Below are positions 11,576-22,489 of a DNA stretch of 64,000 nucleotides, piece after piece. The stretch is from Cunninghamia lanceolata. Its lineage: Eukaryota > Streptophyta > Pinopsida > Cupressales > Cupressaceae. The translations under genes were made by a program, and so were the position numbers. Location of the stretch: positions 2,203,409 to 2,267,408 of the forward strand of contig BSBN01001343.1 in NCBI GenBank assembly GCA_027924645.1, read 5' to 3'. Every line of letters starts with the position of its first letter. Position 1 is the first letter of the stretch. Below the pieces are notes generated by a model, which did no database searches, had not been told where the DNA came from, and was given only the letters and a program-made list of their open reading frames with translations.

Positions 11576-12329
11576 ATTTCTATGGATTCTATCAAAGGAT
11601 CAACTTGAGGTGAAGAAATCAGTATAACCTACAAGTGGACATTGGAGAAGTATAGAACATAAAAGTTAATTTTATTAATCACAAAGACCCATAAACCAAA
11701 TTCATCTTAGATCAATTCTTCCAACCTCCTTGAGTTCTTCTCTTGAAACTGATACTAAGTTATATTATGGGCCAATAACCCACAAATTCCCAAGATCATT
11801 TTTCATAATCATCTATAACACTTATATTTCATCAAGCACATCGCTATTTAAATAAAAGCTTACCAAATCTTCTTTGATCATAAAATTTCTCTCCATGACA
11901 TCATATAAGCAATTACTCCTCAAAAATACGACTCTTCTCAATTTTGAGGTCAATAACATATGATAAGTATAAGACCAAATCTCGTAATCAAAGATCAAGA
12001 TATCTTCATCATTGATTGGAATCTTGGAATCTCAATGTTCCCAAAATCTTCTTTAGCATTGAAAATATTTTCATTGCCTAATGTCTTCATCTATGATACT
12101 TGCATCACTTTATTATTAAAAACATCAAACAAATGCTTACCTAAACATTTGTCTTCATTAAACATTTCAAGTATTCTTTGGTCACATTCTCTTTCATGAA
12201 TCACAATCATTTTCTCTTCACCAAAGCATGTTCATTCTGAATAAAAACTATGACTTTGTTTCAACACATCGGAAGGTAGCGCAAAGTAATAAAAGAACTC
12301 ACTGTGATTGCTTGAGGACAAGCAATTTC
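11576..12329 (+). other. Non-coding interior of LARD-like element
   Basis: There is no similarity to retrotransposon proteins and only short ORFs (maximum about 80 codons). It separates the hairpin array from the polypurine tract. Confidence 0.55.
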
Positions 12330-12342
12330 AAGTGGGGAGCGC
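12330..12342 (+). other. Polypurine tract
   Basis: AAGTGGGGAGCGC sits immediately before the right LTR, in the position of the plus-strand primer. Confidence 0.75.
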
Positions 12343-13556
12343 TATCATGTCCCAACATTAAGACATTATTTGTCATCATCAAATTGGAAGATAATTATGT
12401 ATATAATAATACTTAATAAACATATATAATATTATTAAGTAATATTATAATATATTTATTATACTTATATATAATAAATATAAAGACAATTATAATATTA
12501 TATATGATATATATATTATATAAATATAAATATAAATAAATGTTATTATAATATAATTATCATATAATATATATAAGACAAATGTCTTATAATATATAAA
12601 TATAAATAAGAAATATTATTATAATCATTTATAATATAATAAATATAAATATAAATATTAATATTATTATTATATAATAATTATAATTATCAATGTAAAT
12701 ATTAAATCAAATATTAGTATAAAGTATGATCATTATAAATATAATATTATAAATATATATATAATTAATATTAACTAATATCCTTGGAAGATATCAATAA
12801 AGATAGACCAAGTTTATTAAAAGACAAAGTTTATTAAAACAAAGATAAATGCAACAATTATGTTAGAGGAAGCAAGTTAGATTATTAGTAAATAAAAGAG
12901 GTGCATATTAATTGAAGGTTATTTTCTATAAGACACATCTCTTCATTAAAGGAGGGTATAAAGATGGGAATAAAATAACATAAAGGGAAGAAAAGCAAGG
13001 AATAAGAAATATATATATGTGGAGAGGGTAAGGAAAATAGAAAAGAATATACAAGGAATATAATTCTGATTTATAAATATAACAAAAAGAAGGATATAAT
13101 ATACAATTCTTGGAAATGGTAAATATATTCATAGCAGATTTAAATCTGCAATATATAAGGAATAATATATTTTTGAGTTGTAATATACCATTTCAGATAT
13201 ACTTATGTACACTAGCAGCCTTATAAGAACATCGTATATCTGAGATATAATATATATGGTTTGAGTTAAAGAAAAGAAATATATTAAAAGGGAATAATTC
13301 TCTTTATGAAGTGTTGCCTCTCTTGGCAATAGTTGTAGCCGTACACCATTGAAGATATAAAAAGGAGGTGTGAAGTAAAAAAGATCATATAGTAATATAA
13401 ATCAGCAAACAACATATTGGTCTTCCATTAAATACAAGTATTAGATCAGCACAAGGTATTATATCAACAAGCATTACTAAGAGCAATCGATCATACAAGA
13501 AGTAAAATTGTGTGCAGGATTAATAAATTTTGTTCTTCCTAAAAGGGGACATTACA
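12343..13556 (+). repeat. 3' LTR of LARD-like element
   Basis: It is nearly identical to 9393-10607. It starts TATCATGTCCC, so the terminal TG has become TA, and ends GGGGACATTACA, followed by TSD TAATG. Confidence 0.9.
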
Positions 13557-13561
13557 TAATG

Positions 13562-14388
13562 TCTATATTTTTTGCAGTAATTTAACATTGAATGTTAGAT
13601 TTATCAAACCTTTGCAAATGTTGCTAGAAGTGATTGTTGCCACATCCTCTATTGTTGTAATTTTGATTATAGTTTTCACCTTGGTCTAAATTTCTCCTTC
13701 CATCTCTGCCTCTGCGTCTTCCATTGATGTTTGACCTTCCTCTTCCTCTTCCTCTGTCAAATGATACCTAAGACTTGAAAGCATTCTCAAGAGAAGGATT
13801 GTTATTTCTACTCATTCTAGATTCATGTGTTAACAAAGATCCTCAATTGCTACAACTATTGCATCAAATTTATTGGGTAAACTCCTGTAAATTTTTCTAT
13901 AATCTTTTGATCTATTATAATTTCTTCTCCATTAGATATAATTTGATTCACAATATTCATAACTTGACTCATAAACTAATCTACTGATTCTGAATCATTC
14001 ATTTGCAAATTTTCAAAATTTCTCTTAAGAGATTGTAGTTTAACTACTTTCACCTTTGTGTTTCCTTGATAGGTTGTCTCCAAAATTTTCCATGTCATCT
14101 TAGATCTCATTGCAACTACAACTCTAGGAAAGATGGACTCATCCATTTCCTGTTGGATTAGGAATAAAGCTTTTGCATCCTTTTTCTTCATATCTCTAAG
14201 CTAATCTTTTTTGCTTGTGATAATGCCTAATAGGCAGCCTCATCCTATGGTTCTACAAAACCATTTTCTACCAAATCCCAAAAATCTTGTGAGAAAAATA
14301 GTGTTCTCATTTTAATTGCCCAAAAATCATAATTCTTACCATTCAAAATAGGAATTTGGGGCTGAGTGATGATGTTGCTTGTTGCCAT
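13562..14388 (-). pseudogene. Copia gag (UBN2-type), broken
   Basis: In minus sense the frame from ATG at 14388 begins MATSNIITQPQIPILNGKNY and continues to FWAIKMRTLFFSQDFWDLVE, the usual start of copia gag. A second piece at 13976-14191 carries DAKALFLIQQEMDESIFPR, TYQGNTKVKVVKLQSLKRNF and ENLQMNDSES, the UBN2 capsid-like domain. In-frame stops follow VEP and DEAAY. The zinc knuckle starts at the left edge (CKKYR) and is completed across the nested insertion at 9387. It is part of the same element as the pol remains. Confidence 0.85.
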
Positions 14389-14526
14389 GATATGATATAA
14401 TCAGCTACAACGATAAAAAAAAAAATCACTTCTTGGTGGCTTCAATGCCTTTTATCTAGCAACTTCTCCTCTTGATCTTCCATAGCTATAGCTACTTACT
14501 AATAACCTGCAAATACTCTCCCCATG

Positions 14527-14538
14527 GCTCTGATACCA
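14527..14538 (-). other. Primer-binding site (tRNA-iMet type)
   Basis: Minus-sense TGGTATCAGAGC lies three bases inside the 5' LTR, which confirms the minus orientation of the copia element. Confidence 0.9.
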
Positions 14539-14541
14539 CTT

Positions 14542-14753
14542 TGTTGGTGCAAAGATAGAAAAAGAAAATAAAATAGAAAAACAAAGAGGTGCACATAAAC
14601 ATTAAAGCTTCATTAATTTCACTCATGTTATCCGTTACAATCTGCCTCTATATGTAGAGGATTTTAATCATGCAATAAATTAGAAAGCTGAACCTTTACT
14701 CATGCAAATCATTAATAATATTTTGTTCATGCAAATCATTAATAGTGTTTTGT
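14542..14753 (-). repeat. Truncated 5' LTR of copia element
   Basis: It matches the first 200 bases (plus sense) of the LTR at 5785-6114 and then stops near 14753. Its far end carries a small duplication of catgcaaatcattaata. The remaining U3 part, about 120 bp, is missing and is replaced by the transposase-like pseudogene. Confidence 0.8.
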
Positions 14754-14754
14754 A

Positions 14755-16681
14755 GGATTGTGGCATATGTGCCCCACCAACTACTTCAAGAGACTTCATA
14801 TCAACAATTTTATGTGAGAGAGAGAGGAAGGCCAAATATTCTATAGGAAATTATGCTTGGATGGCACATGTCAGCATTGTGGTGGCTTACAACGTATGCC
14901 AATATGTTAACATATGGAAAGCACACATGCGTTTGGAAATGAACTAGTAAAGTTCGACAAGTATAAAACAATGGCCTACAATACAAAAGATGGTAAAGAA
15001 GCAAAGAGGTGTGATTTGGTTATTCAAAAGATTCCAGTGTATCAGTTTATGTCTACATTTCATGATAGTATAGTGTACGAGTATGCAAGGCATGCCCATA
15101 GAGCTCGATGGTTGGACTTGCAATTCAAGTTATGCAAGGACACGTTTCCACTTGGTGCCATCATTTTAGCTATTAACTTTGCAGAGAACTACAAACTACA
15201 ACCATAGAATGAGGTGCAATCACAATATTACAACTCTATGCAGGTTGTTATATTTGTGAAAATAACATTCATTCATGAAGAAGATAGTATAGAGGATGAT
15301 AGGAAGATCTTGAGGGAATATCATTTTTATATTAGTGATGATCGTACACATTCTACGGAGTTTGTGCAAGGTTGCTTTCAGATGTTCTACCATGATTTAG
15401 CTAGCAAGAACATATCATTTCATCAGCATATCATATGGTCAAATAATTGTGCATCACAATTCAAGAACGCGTGGATGTTCCTTTGGTTGAGTAGGATGCA
15501 TATGGTGAATGGTGTTCAACATATGTGGAATTTTTGTGAGGCTGGGCATGGAAAGGGGGAGCATGATGGTGCAGGAGCATGTATCAAAAGAGCATTGGCA
15601 CAAGAATAGTTGAAGTACAAAGACAATGCAAAGTTGACAGATGCGATATCTATTGTCGAATGGTGTAACACTACAATAGGTCCAGGTAATGAAGGTAACT
15701 CTATAGTTTGTAGATATTTTTGGTTGGTTGATGATACTAACATTGCAAAATATTAGGATTGTTGTACATTGACAGAATCAAGTGAGCTACACTCTTTTAG
15801 AAGCTCTAATGCAAGTTCATGGACTATTCATATGCGGCATATGGCATGCTTTTGTTCTTCACGTAAATATGATGCTTGGTATGATTGTGAGTCAAAGGAG
15901 TGGGTTGATGATTGGTGTATAAGAGGCCTATGTCCGGTTGACCATTATCGACTACTGACATCACTACAAATGATAGAGATTAAATCATCGGTTGATTTTG
16001 ACCATGTTTAAGATCTAGTTCAACCAAGTATTATCATCATTCTAATTTAATAAAATTCAATATTCCATCTTATTTTGTATTTTTTCTTGTATTGTTGACT
16101 ATATTCATCGAACTGAATGCACGTATCAATGCACGACATGTTTATGTAGTTAATGCAGCTGAAGATAATGAAGAAGGAATGGATTATTATTTGTCATTGT
16201 GTTGAGGCAAAAAATAAATTAGATTCCCCTGTTATAGATGGAGAAAACATCGAGTACCCTACAGGATCAGTGGTTGTTACTGGAACATGGCTTAGAAGGT
16301 ACCCACTGAAGAAGTCTGATGTGTGGGTGTTCAAAAACTTTGAGCCACATAGGAAGATTCTTCATTATTCTAACCTTTTTGTGGTTTCAAATGTTCATTT
16401 GATCAAATATGGGGGTAGACCATTAAACAGGACCTTGTGGAAGGTTCGTGAGTCTGATCACGAGGCAATACTCGACACAATAAGGAGTAGAGCAAACCCT
16501 GATGGTTCATTGGATTGAATTAGTGGAATGATAGAAGGGTATGTTATTTTTCTTTGCTATATTTCACCTTGTATATTTTACCTACTCATTTTAGCTAAAT
16601 AATACAATTGCATTTGCATGCAGGATTTTAGTATGATGGAGGTAGGCGTAATCCTAATGAAGTTGCCTTTGGAAGCAAAGT
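14755..16681 (+). pseudogene. DDE-transposase-like gene, decayed, with an intron
   Basis: One plus frame runs from 14755 to 16011 through several stops (for example 15205, 15607 and 15754). It reads CLDGTCQHCGG, then AINFAENY, IIWSNNCASQFKNAW, and MWNFCEAGHGKGEHDGAGAC, then a Cys-rich tail. This order (Cys cluster, D/N-FAENY, SxxCAxQFKN, HGKGxxDGxGAxxKR) belongs to a transposase-derived family known to me from plants and animals only as uncharacterised proteins; I cannot name it. The C-terminal part continues at 16153-16518 after a frameshift, with VVVTGTWLRRYPL. A last short exon follows a GT-AG intron (16539-16623). No terminal inverted repeats or TSD are visible. It is clearly inactive. 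Confidence 0.65.
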
Positions 16682-16739
16682 AAGGTAGGTTTTCATGATT
16701 ATTGCATGATGATATGTAATTTACTTTCTATTTCATAAA

Positions 16740-16855
16740 GAGTTTTAATGATGTTACTATGAGTTCAAATTCATTTTAATGATGTTACTATAAGTTATAA
16801 TTCATTTTAATGATGTTATTATTTCATAATGAGTGTTAATGAGTTTTAATGAAAA
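16740..16855 (+). repeat. Short tandem repeat (taatgatgtta)
   Basis: About three diverged copies of a unit of 35-40 bp, ttttaatgatgttactat plus an A/T tail, follow the transposase remnant. Confidence 0.6.
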
Positions 16856-17346
16856 ACAATTGATAGAAGAGGTAAGGGAAACCTCAATTGATGCCCTACA
16901 AGACATTGGATCAAGTGAGAACACCTTTATAGTATTGAATTTTCAACTACTAGAAAGGTGTTATGACTGAATTTTTCAGATAGGCATCTCCTGGGGCCAA
17001 ACGGATGGCGCTAACGCATCTAGGTGGGTGAGTAAATGTTGGGGGGGATATCTTTTAGGTGGCAAATCCTCATGGTCATTCTTGGCTATATTGAACGCAG
17101 AGAATCTCTCAAGAGCCCTAAGAAAAAAAAGTGACAAACTTTGCATCAACTATTCCATCAAACTATGACACCTAGGAACATCTTCTTTGCATGTATAGGT
17201 GGATGTCAGATCCACCTACAAACATTTACCTCAATTTTTGCTAAATCAATTTTATTTGCCTATCATGGCAAGGAACACATTCTTACAAAATGCTTCAGTT
17301 TCATGTAGTGGAAAGGTGTTAGGAGTAACATTTTACATTCCATAGG

Positions 17347-17351
17347 TCGTG
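17347..17351. other. Target-site duplication TCGTG (left)
   Basis: TCGTG precedes the solo LTR and recurs at 18748-18752. Removing the LTR and one copy restores the satellite junction seen between other copies. Confidence 0.85.
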
Positions 17352-18747
17352 TGGTGCAAGAGCACCTGAGGGGTCATCAAACCCCCATAAGGCACATTTT
17401 GAAGTTTTTGTGTTCTAAGAGACCATGGTTGTTAATAAGGTCTTGAAAGACCATTTCTCATATTTTTTAATAAAGACCATGTCCATTAATATCATTTTGA
17501 GGACATTATTTATGTTTTGAGATCATTAGGGTTATGGTGTGTCAAAGATTCAAAAGGTTACAAAACTATTTCAAAGTTATTAATGTAAAAAGAGTGCAAA
17601 ACATGTTGTAAAGTGGAAGTTGCAAAGGCCAACCAACCCAAAAGTGGTTATGGATGGTTATGGCCATTCAATATCATTGTAATATATTGAAATATGCTCA
17701 CAAACGTTGAGAAAAATAGGTTGGATGAATAAAAATCACGTTTTTGCCTCTTTTCCTTGTTTTTCTGTACTTTTTGACTGCAAATTTGCTATTTCCAGCA
17801 TTGGTACGGTTCTGTATGGATAGATACAGAGGCAAGACATATATGGTTGGAAAGAGGATTGAATAACCTTTCAAATGCATCTAGTTTGAGGTCCTAACTC
17901 CATTCCTAGAGAAAATTATCGCTGTTTTTCTGAAACTGCCTGTTTATAGTCTGTAAAGGGTTTTGAGGGAGTAAAAATAGTATTTTAGTCATTCCACTTG
18001 CTGTCTAGACCTGTAACTCAGTGGAATGACTTTATTTATAGTAGGTTAGATGTTCCAATGGTTTTGGGAGGCAGAAAAGGTATGTTGTGTGAGTTTGTAG
18101 TGATGCCCTTGAGTTGTTTGTAGTATTTTCAATGTGGAAAAGAGGAACTAAAGAGGGTATTTGACAAAATGTCAATGGGAAAATCTATCTGATGGTTTTG
18201 TGAGTTTGTGAAGGTCTATTCTAAGGTATTTGAGGTAGTGGCTTGTGGAGAAAGTGATTGGAACCTTCATTTCCAATAAACCCTCCTCAATTTGGCCAAA
18301 ACTAAGAGTTTTGTGGTTTGGCACGTTAGTGAGAGTGTCTCTTGAAAAAAATGGTGTTTTTGGGGGTTTGGACACATGGTGAATACTACCCCATCAAGTC
18401 CAGGTGGTTATTGGGTGTTTATAGGTATGTTCCTTCACAAACTAGGCCTAATTAGCCTATTTTAGACAGCGAAAAATGCCATTTTTGAGGCACATGGTCC
18501 AAAGGAGTCACTATTGGTTTTGGGATATGTTATGTAACTTGGAAATGGGTATCTGAATCTGCATTTTGTTTGGGAGGTCTTTTGGAAAAGTTGAGAGAAA
18601 AGACCCGAAAACAGGGTCTGCTGTCCTACTAGACTAGGTTTGGTAGAAAGATGAAAAGTGTGAAGATCGATACTTGAGGTTTGAAAGTTGTTTGAGTCAA
18701 ACCAAATTGAGTCTATTGAATCATTTAACAACCCCTCCTCTGCATCA
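17352..18747. mobile_element. Solo LTR inserted in satellite
   Basis: This 1396-bp block starts TGGTGCAAGAG and ends CTGCATCA. It has TG...CA ends, short terminal inversion (TGGTGCA against TGCATCA) and a perfect 5-bp duplication of satellite sequence. There is no internal domain, PBS or second LTR. This is the product expected when the two LTRs of an element recombine and delete the interior. The strand of the former element cannot be told. No coding similarity was found within it. Confidence 0.8.
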
Positions 18748-19900
18748 TCGTGGGACCAAACGGACTTCGCCAACACACTAGGGTGGATGGGTAAATACCA
18801 GGGGAGGTCTCGTTTCGTGTGCCAAGTGCCCCAGTCGTTCGGGGCTACAGGCTACCAACAAAGTCCCTTAAGATCCCTAAGACGCAGAAATTGTCAAACT
18901 TTGGCGGAGCAATTCTTAGAATTTGTGTTAGCTGGGAATGTTCTGTTTGGACCTATAGGTGCACGTGGGGTTTGTCCACAATAATCTCCCTCAGTTTCGG
19001 TGAACTCTAGTCTATTTGACCATGTTGAAATCAAACACATTCTTGCAAAATGCTTCAGTTTCATGTAGTGGAAAGGTGCTAGGAGTGACATTTTGCATTC
19101 CATACATTGTGGGGCCGAACAGACTTCTCTAATGCGTAGGGGTGGGTGGGAAAATGTTAGGGGAGGTCTCATTTTGTGTGCCAAGCGCCCTATTCGTTCA
19201 GGGTGGTAGGCTACCAATAAAGCCCTTAAGATCCCTAAGACGTAAAAACTACCAAACTTTGATAGAGCAATTCTCAGAATTCGTGGCAACTGGGAACATT
19301 CTGTTTGGACCTACATGTGCACGTGGGGTCCGTCCACAATAACCTCACTCAGTTTCAGTCAACTCCAGTTTGTTCAACTGTGTCAAAATCAAATGCATTA
19401 TTACAAAATGCTTTAGTTTCATGCAGTGGAAAGGTGCTAGGAGTGACATTTTGCATTCCATAGGTCTTGGGGCCAAACGGTGCCAACACATTGGGGTGGG
19501 TGGGTAAATTCCAGGGGAGGTCTCATTTCATGTGCCAAGCACCCCAGTCGTTCAAGGTGACAGGCTACCGACAAAGTCCCTTAAGATCCCTAAGATGCAA
19601 AAACTACCAAACTTTGACGGAGCAGTTCTCAAAATTTGTGGTAGCTAGGAACATTCTGTTTGGACCTACAAGTGCATGTGGGGTCCGTCCATAATCACCT
19701 CTCTTAGTTTTGATCAACTCCAGTCCATTTGACCATGCCGAAATCAAATGTATTCTTGCAAAATGCTTTAGTTTCATGCAGCATAACCTTGCCAAGTGCC
19801 TTATTTTTGTTATGCTTGTCATGAGGCCAAACCAACTATGCCAACACGTTGGGGTGGGTAGGTAACTGTTAGGTAAATTCTCATTTCGTGTGCTACCACA

Positions 19901-20560
19901 ATGACAATTTTAAGAGAATCTTCTAGATTGTAGCTTACGTGTTGTAAGAGAATTAATTAATTTTGGGTAGTTATGACAAACTATGATAGGGCATCTTATG
20001 ACAACCTGTAAGAGGCTATTATTAGCCAGTTGTTGAATTCCCAAAGGTGGGGCATGGGATTTGGGTCAAAATTGGGTACACCATTTGAGGAAGTGGTTAT
20101 GACAAATGTCATATTGCATTTATTGCCAAAATCTTTAGCCACATAAAGTGGGCATTCAATTTTGCTAGATATTGAGCACCATTTGCTATCTCATTTTCTC
20201 TAACAGATTGATTATTATTTTAACATAAGCTTTAGAGTACATTTTATATGAGAGTTGTTTGTTTACAAGTACATATGTACAGTTGAATTGGATACAAGAT
20301 TGAAGAAAATTGATATATTGTAATCTCTTTGTAGATAATACAAATTTGCCTTCTTTTCCTAGTGGAGTTTTTCACCTGAAAGGGTTTTCTTCACATAAAT
20401 CCTTGTGTCATGTGTATGGCTTTTGAATATCATTGGTTTCTTTGTTGCTAAATCACATCTCCATTGATATTCTCCAGTTTATATTTCAGATTTGCAAGTT
20501 TATTTCAAATTTCTACATTGTAGTGGTTTCCTTCTAGATGGCCAGACTCTGGCAATTTTC
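19901..20560 (+). repeat. Possible LTR fragment
   Basis: The block includes ttatgacaaactatgatagg and later the run gtggagtttttcacctgaaa followed by gggttttcttcac and a T-rich tail, which resembles the R-U5 end of plant copia LTRs. No PBS follows and no partner LTR is present. Evidence is weak. Confidence 0.3.
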
Positions 20561-20760
20561 CTCACTTTGTAATGGCCATTTCTCCTATTCATGATACTCA
20601 ACAACCTTCAAAGGAAGAAAATGAAGATGGCTACGATTACTTGTTGGGAGTGGGTTTTTGATGACCTGGACTCTGTTGATGTATGGGAAAAACTAAATGA
20701 CCATGACCGGATGCATCTTGTGGTGGTATAACTCTCCTACTTAGTGTCTTTGTTTTGTCT
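20561..20760 (+). other. Unexplained short coding-like stretch
   Basis: An ATG near 20572 opens about 30 codons (MAISPIHDTQQPSKEENEDG...). A second frame after it reads WVFDDLDSVDVWEKLNDHDR and is open for about 25 codons. The acidic, hydrophilic composition looks like an exon or gag scrap. I cannot assign it. Confidence 0.2.
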
Positions 20761-20799
20761 TTTTGGTTTGTAAATTAAAGCTTAGCTCGGTAAATTTAT

Positions 20800-21530
20800 C
20801 AAGTTGCAACACCTCCTTTTAAATATACTTGTTTGTTTACAATTTAACAACTTTAAAAACTACCCGACACTATTTTTATTCACCATACCTCCATTTCCAA
20901 TTTTGGACCCCAAGGTCTCGTTAGAGAAAACTTTTTGGCTAATATATTATTATCTTAAACAACGATAGATAGTTTAGATTGACTAAGCAACCAAATATAT
21001 AGAAAATGAGCAACCAAAAAATATGTGGCACCTAAGTTGGGCAAAATCCAATGCCATAATCTTGGGAATATCAATTGCATGCTAAAAATAAACCCTTATA
21101 GATACTCTTCAACTGTCATAGGTATCTTTCTAATATGGGCACCTAAAACCAAGAAAAGTCACTCACAAGCTATTAAATGTTGTCATAAGCTATCATAGAT
21201 GCTCTTACACCTTATGATAGTTGTCATAACAATCCAAAATAGCTCTCCTAAAGTTGGATGTTACTATTTTCAAGATGCTTTCACTAGTAAAGTAACTCAA
21301 TAACTACCTATCAGTAAATAATTAATTATTGCCTACTAGTAACTATTTTTTATTGTACTAATAAAAATAATTTACTATTGTCAGTTGAACCTTCATCCCT
21401 TATGAATACATTTACAAAATTAACATCTTATCTCTAAGGAAGTTGGAACTCTCCAAGAACCTTGGAACTTTCTAAGATAGTGGAAACCATATCATAGGAT
21501 TTACAAGGTTGATGGCACCTTAATCCCAAC
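20800..21530 (-). repeat. Probable copia LTR, minus sense
   Basis: In minus sense a sequence starting TGTTGGGATTAAGGTGCC lies directly after a purine run (CCAAGTGGGATAA) at 21531-21543. That pairing is common at the 3' LTR of plant copia elements. The LTR's left edge is not visible. Part of it (atgacaactatcataagg, minus sense) resembles the plus-strand block near 19980, so the two may be inverted copies of one family. Confidence 0.4.
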
Positions 21531-21543
21531 ATTATCCCACTTG

Positions 21544-22364
21544 GCATCATACATTGTAAATATATATCCATAGGAATAACCAACAAAGGAAAAACATCCC
21601 TTAGCTAACCATGTACCTTTGGTTCTTCAACATGCTTTGATGCTCCAATAAGATACCTACAAAAGAAACCAAAATAACCATCTCAAGAAAGAACGCCTCA
21701 CATCATGTCACCCATGATAGGACTAGGAACATGCCAAGGTGAAAACATATCAACTATCTTTGAAACCTGCACCAATATATACATGAACACAAGCATCAAA
21801 TTCAAATGATAACAAATGACTCTGAGTGACTGCCACACTCATACTAGTTGGAATAGCAACCAAAACAAGTTGCTAGCTCATCCAAATTATCCATACCTCA
21901 GACTAGGGTAAACAAACTATCATAATTAGAACTTCACGCTATCAACATACCAACCCAAATTTGCAAACAAGTCCCTATATATCCACCATCCTACAAAAGA
22001 AGACTCCAAGGTAACAACACACATAGACATGTAATAAAAAGAACCTTTCAAGCAATTCACTGCAATAAAGTGAAACTAGTCCAAGAGAGTGACCACTCTC
22101 ATACATAACCCATATACCTTCTGAACTCCCACTACATGGATAATGTCAAATCTGAAAACAAGATCACAACATTAACAAGTCCTTCTATAGCACTTCACAT
22201 AGAGGATGTGGCTAACTTATCTATCATAGTGTCAAAGAAGCATACAATGATATGCAAAATGTATTCTCTCATTACCAATCCAAATACCTCTCCCAAGTCC
22301 TCCAAAGCAATGAAGAAATAGATCAAGGAGCTACCAATTATTGCTAAAAAACAATGAAGTACAA
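21544..22364. other. Low-information region between LTR scrap and kinase pseudogene
   Basis: By position this would be the interior of the minus-strand copia remnant, but I can find no RNase H or integrase motif in any frame. Several short A-rich blocks are present and nothing else can be supported. Confidence 0.3.
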
Positions 22365-22479
22365 ACAACAGTGCTTGACTCCATTCAAAACCTCAATTCC
22401 ATAAACATAAGAACCTTCAAGAAGAAGACAATATATTACAACAGTGCTTGACTCCATTCAAAACCTCAATTCCATAAAC
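22365..22479. repeat. 42-bp direct repeat
   Basis: The 42-bp block beginning acaacagtgcttgactccat occurs at 22365-22406 and 22438-22479, separated by 31 bp. It lies just past the 3' end of the lectin kinase pseudogene. Confidence 0.85.
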
Positions 22480-22489
22480 CACTTGTCTC

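Larger units (their letters stand above)
9393..13556 (+). mobile_element. Young non-autonomous LTR retrotransposon (LARD-like)
   Basis: The element is 4164 bp with LTRs of about 1.21 kb, a tRNA-iMet primer site, a polypurine tract and a perfect 5-bp TSD. The 1.7-kb interior has no gag or pol similarity, so the element must be mobilised in trans. The end of the interior (ttgaggacaagcaatttcaa, then a G-rich purine tract) resembles the 3' end of plant Ty3/gypsy elements, as does the 5-bp TSD. I count about ten substitutions and one indel between the LTRs by eye, under 1%, so insertion is recent by the standard of this window. Nearly half of the interior is the hairpin array at 10757-11563. Confidence 0.9.
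5785..14753 (-). mobile_element. Ty1/copia retrotransposon, degenerate, host of a nested element
   Basis: This is a minus-strand copia element. It has a 3' LTR at 5785-6114, a polypurine tract, pol and gag in copia order (gag, PR, IN, RT, RH), a tRNA-iMet-type primer site at 14527-14538 and a truncated 5' LTR at 14542-14753. A second LTR element (9393-13556) is inserted in the gag zinc knuckle. Without that insert the element is about 4.8 kb. The frames hold many stops, so it is dead. No target-site duplication can be read because the outer end of the 5' LTR is lost. Confidence 0.85.
16992..19900 (+). repeat. 358-bp satellite, four copies plus a partial
   Basis: Copies start at 16992, 18751, 19110, 19468 and 19822 (partial), each with tggggccaaacgg or close to it. 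Spacings are 359, 358 and 354, and 358 for the first pair once the solo LTR is subtracted. Conserved blocks are ggggaggtctc, aagtcccttaagatccctaa, caaaatgctt(c/t)agtttcatg and cattccata. The first copy is the most diverged. ORFs of 63-131 codons in this region follow the period of the repeat and are not genes. Confidence 0.85.

Noticed and set aside
18688..19822. Several ORFs of 63-131 codons on both strands
   Set aside because: They recur with the 358-bp satellite period and show no protein similarity.
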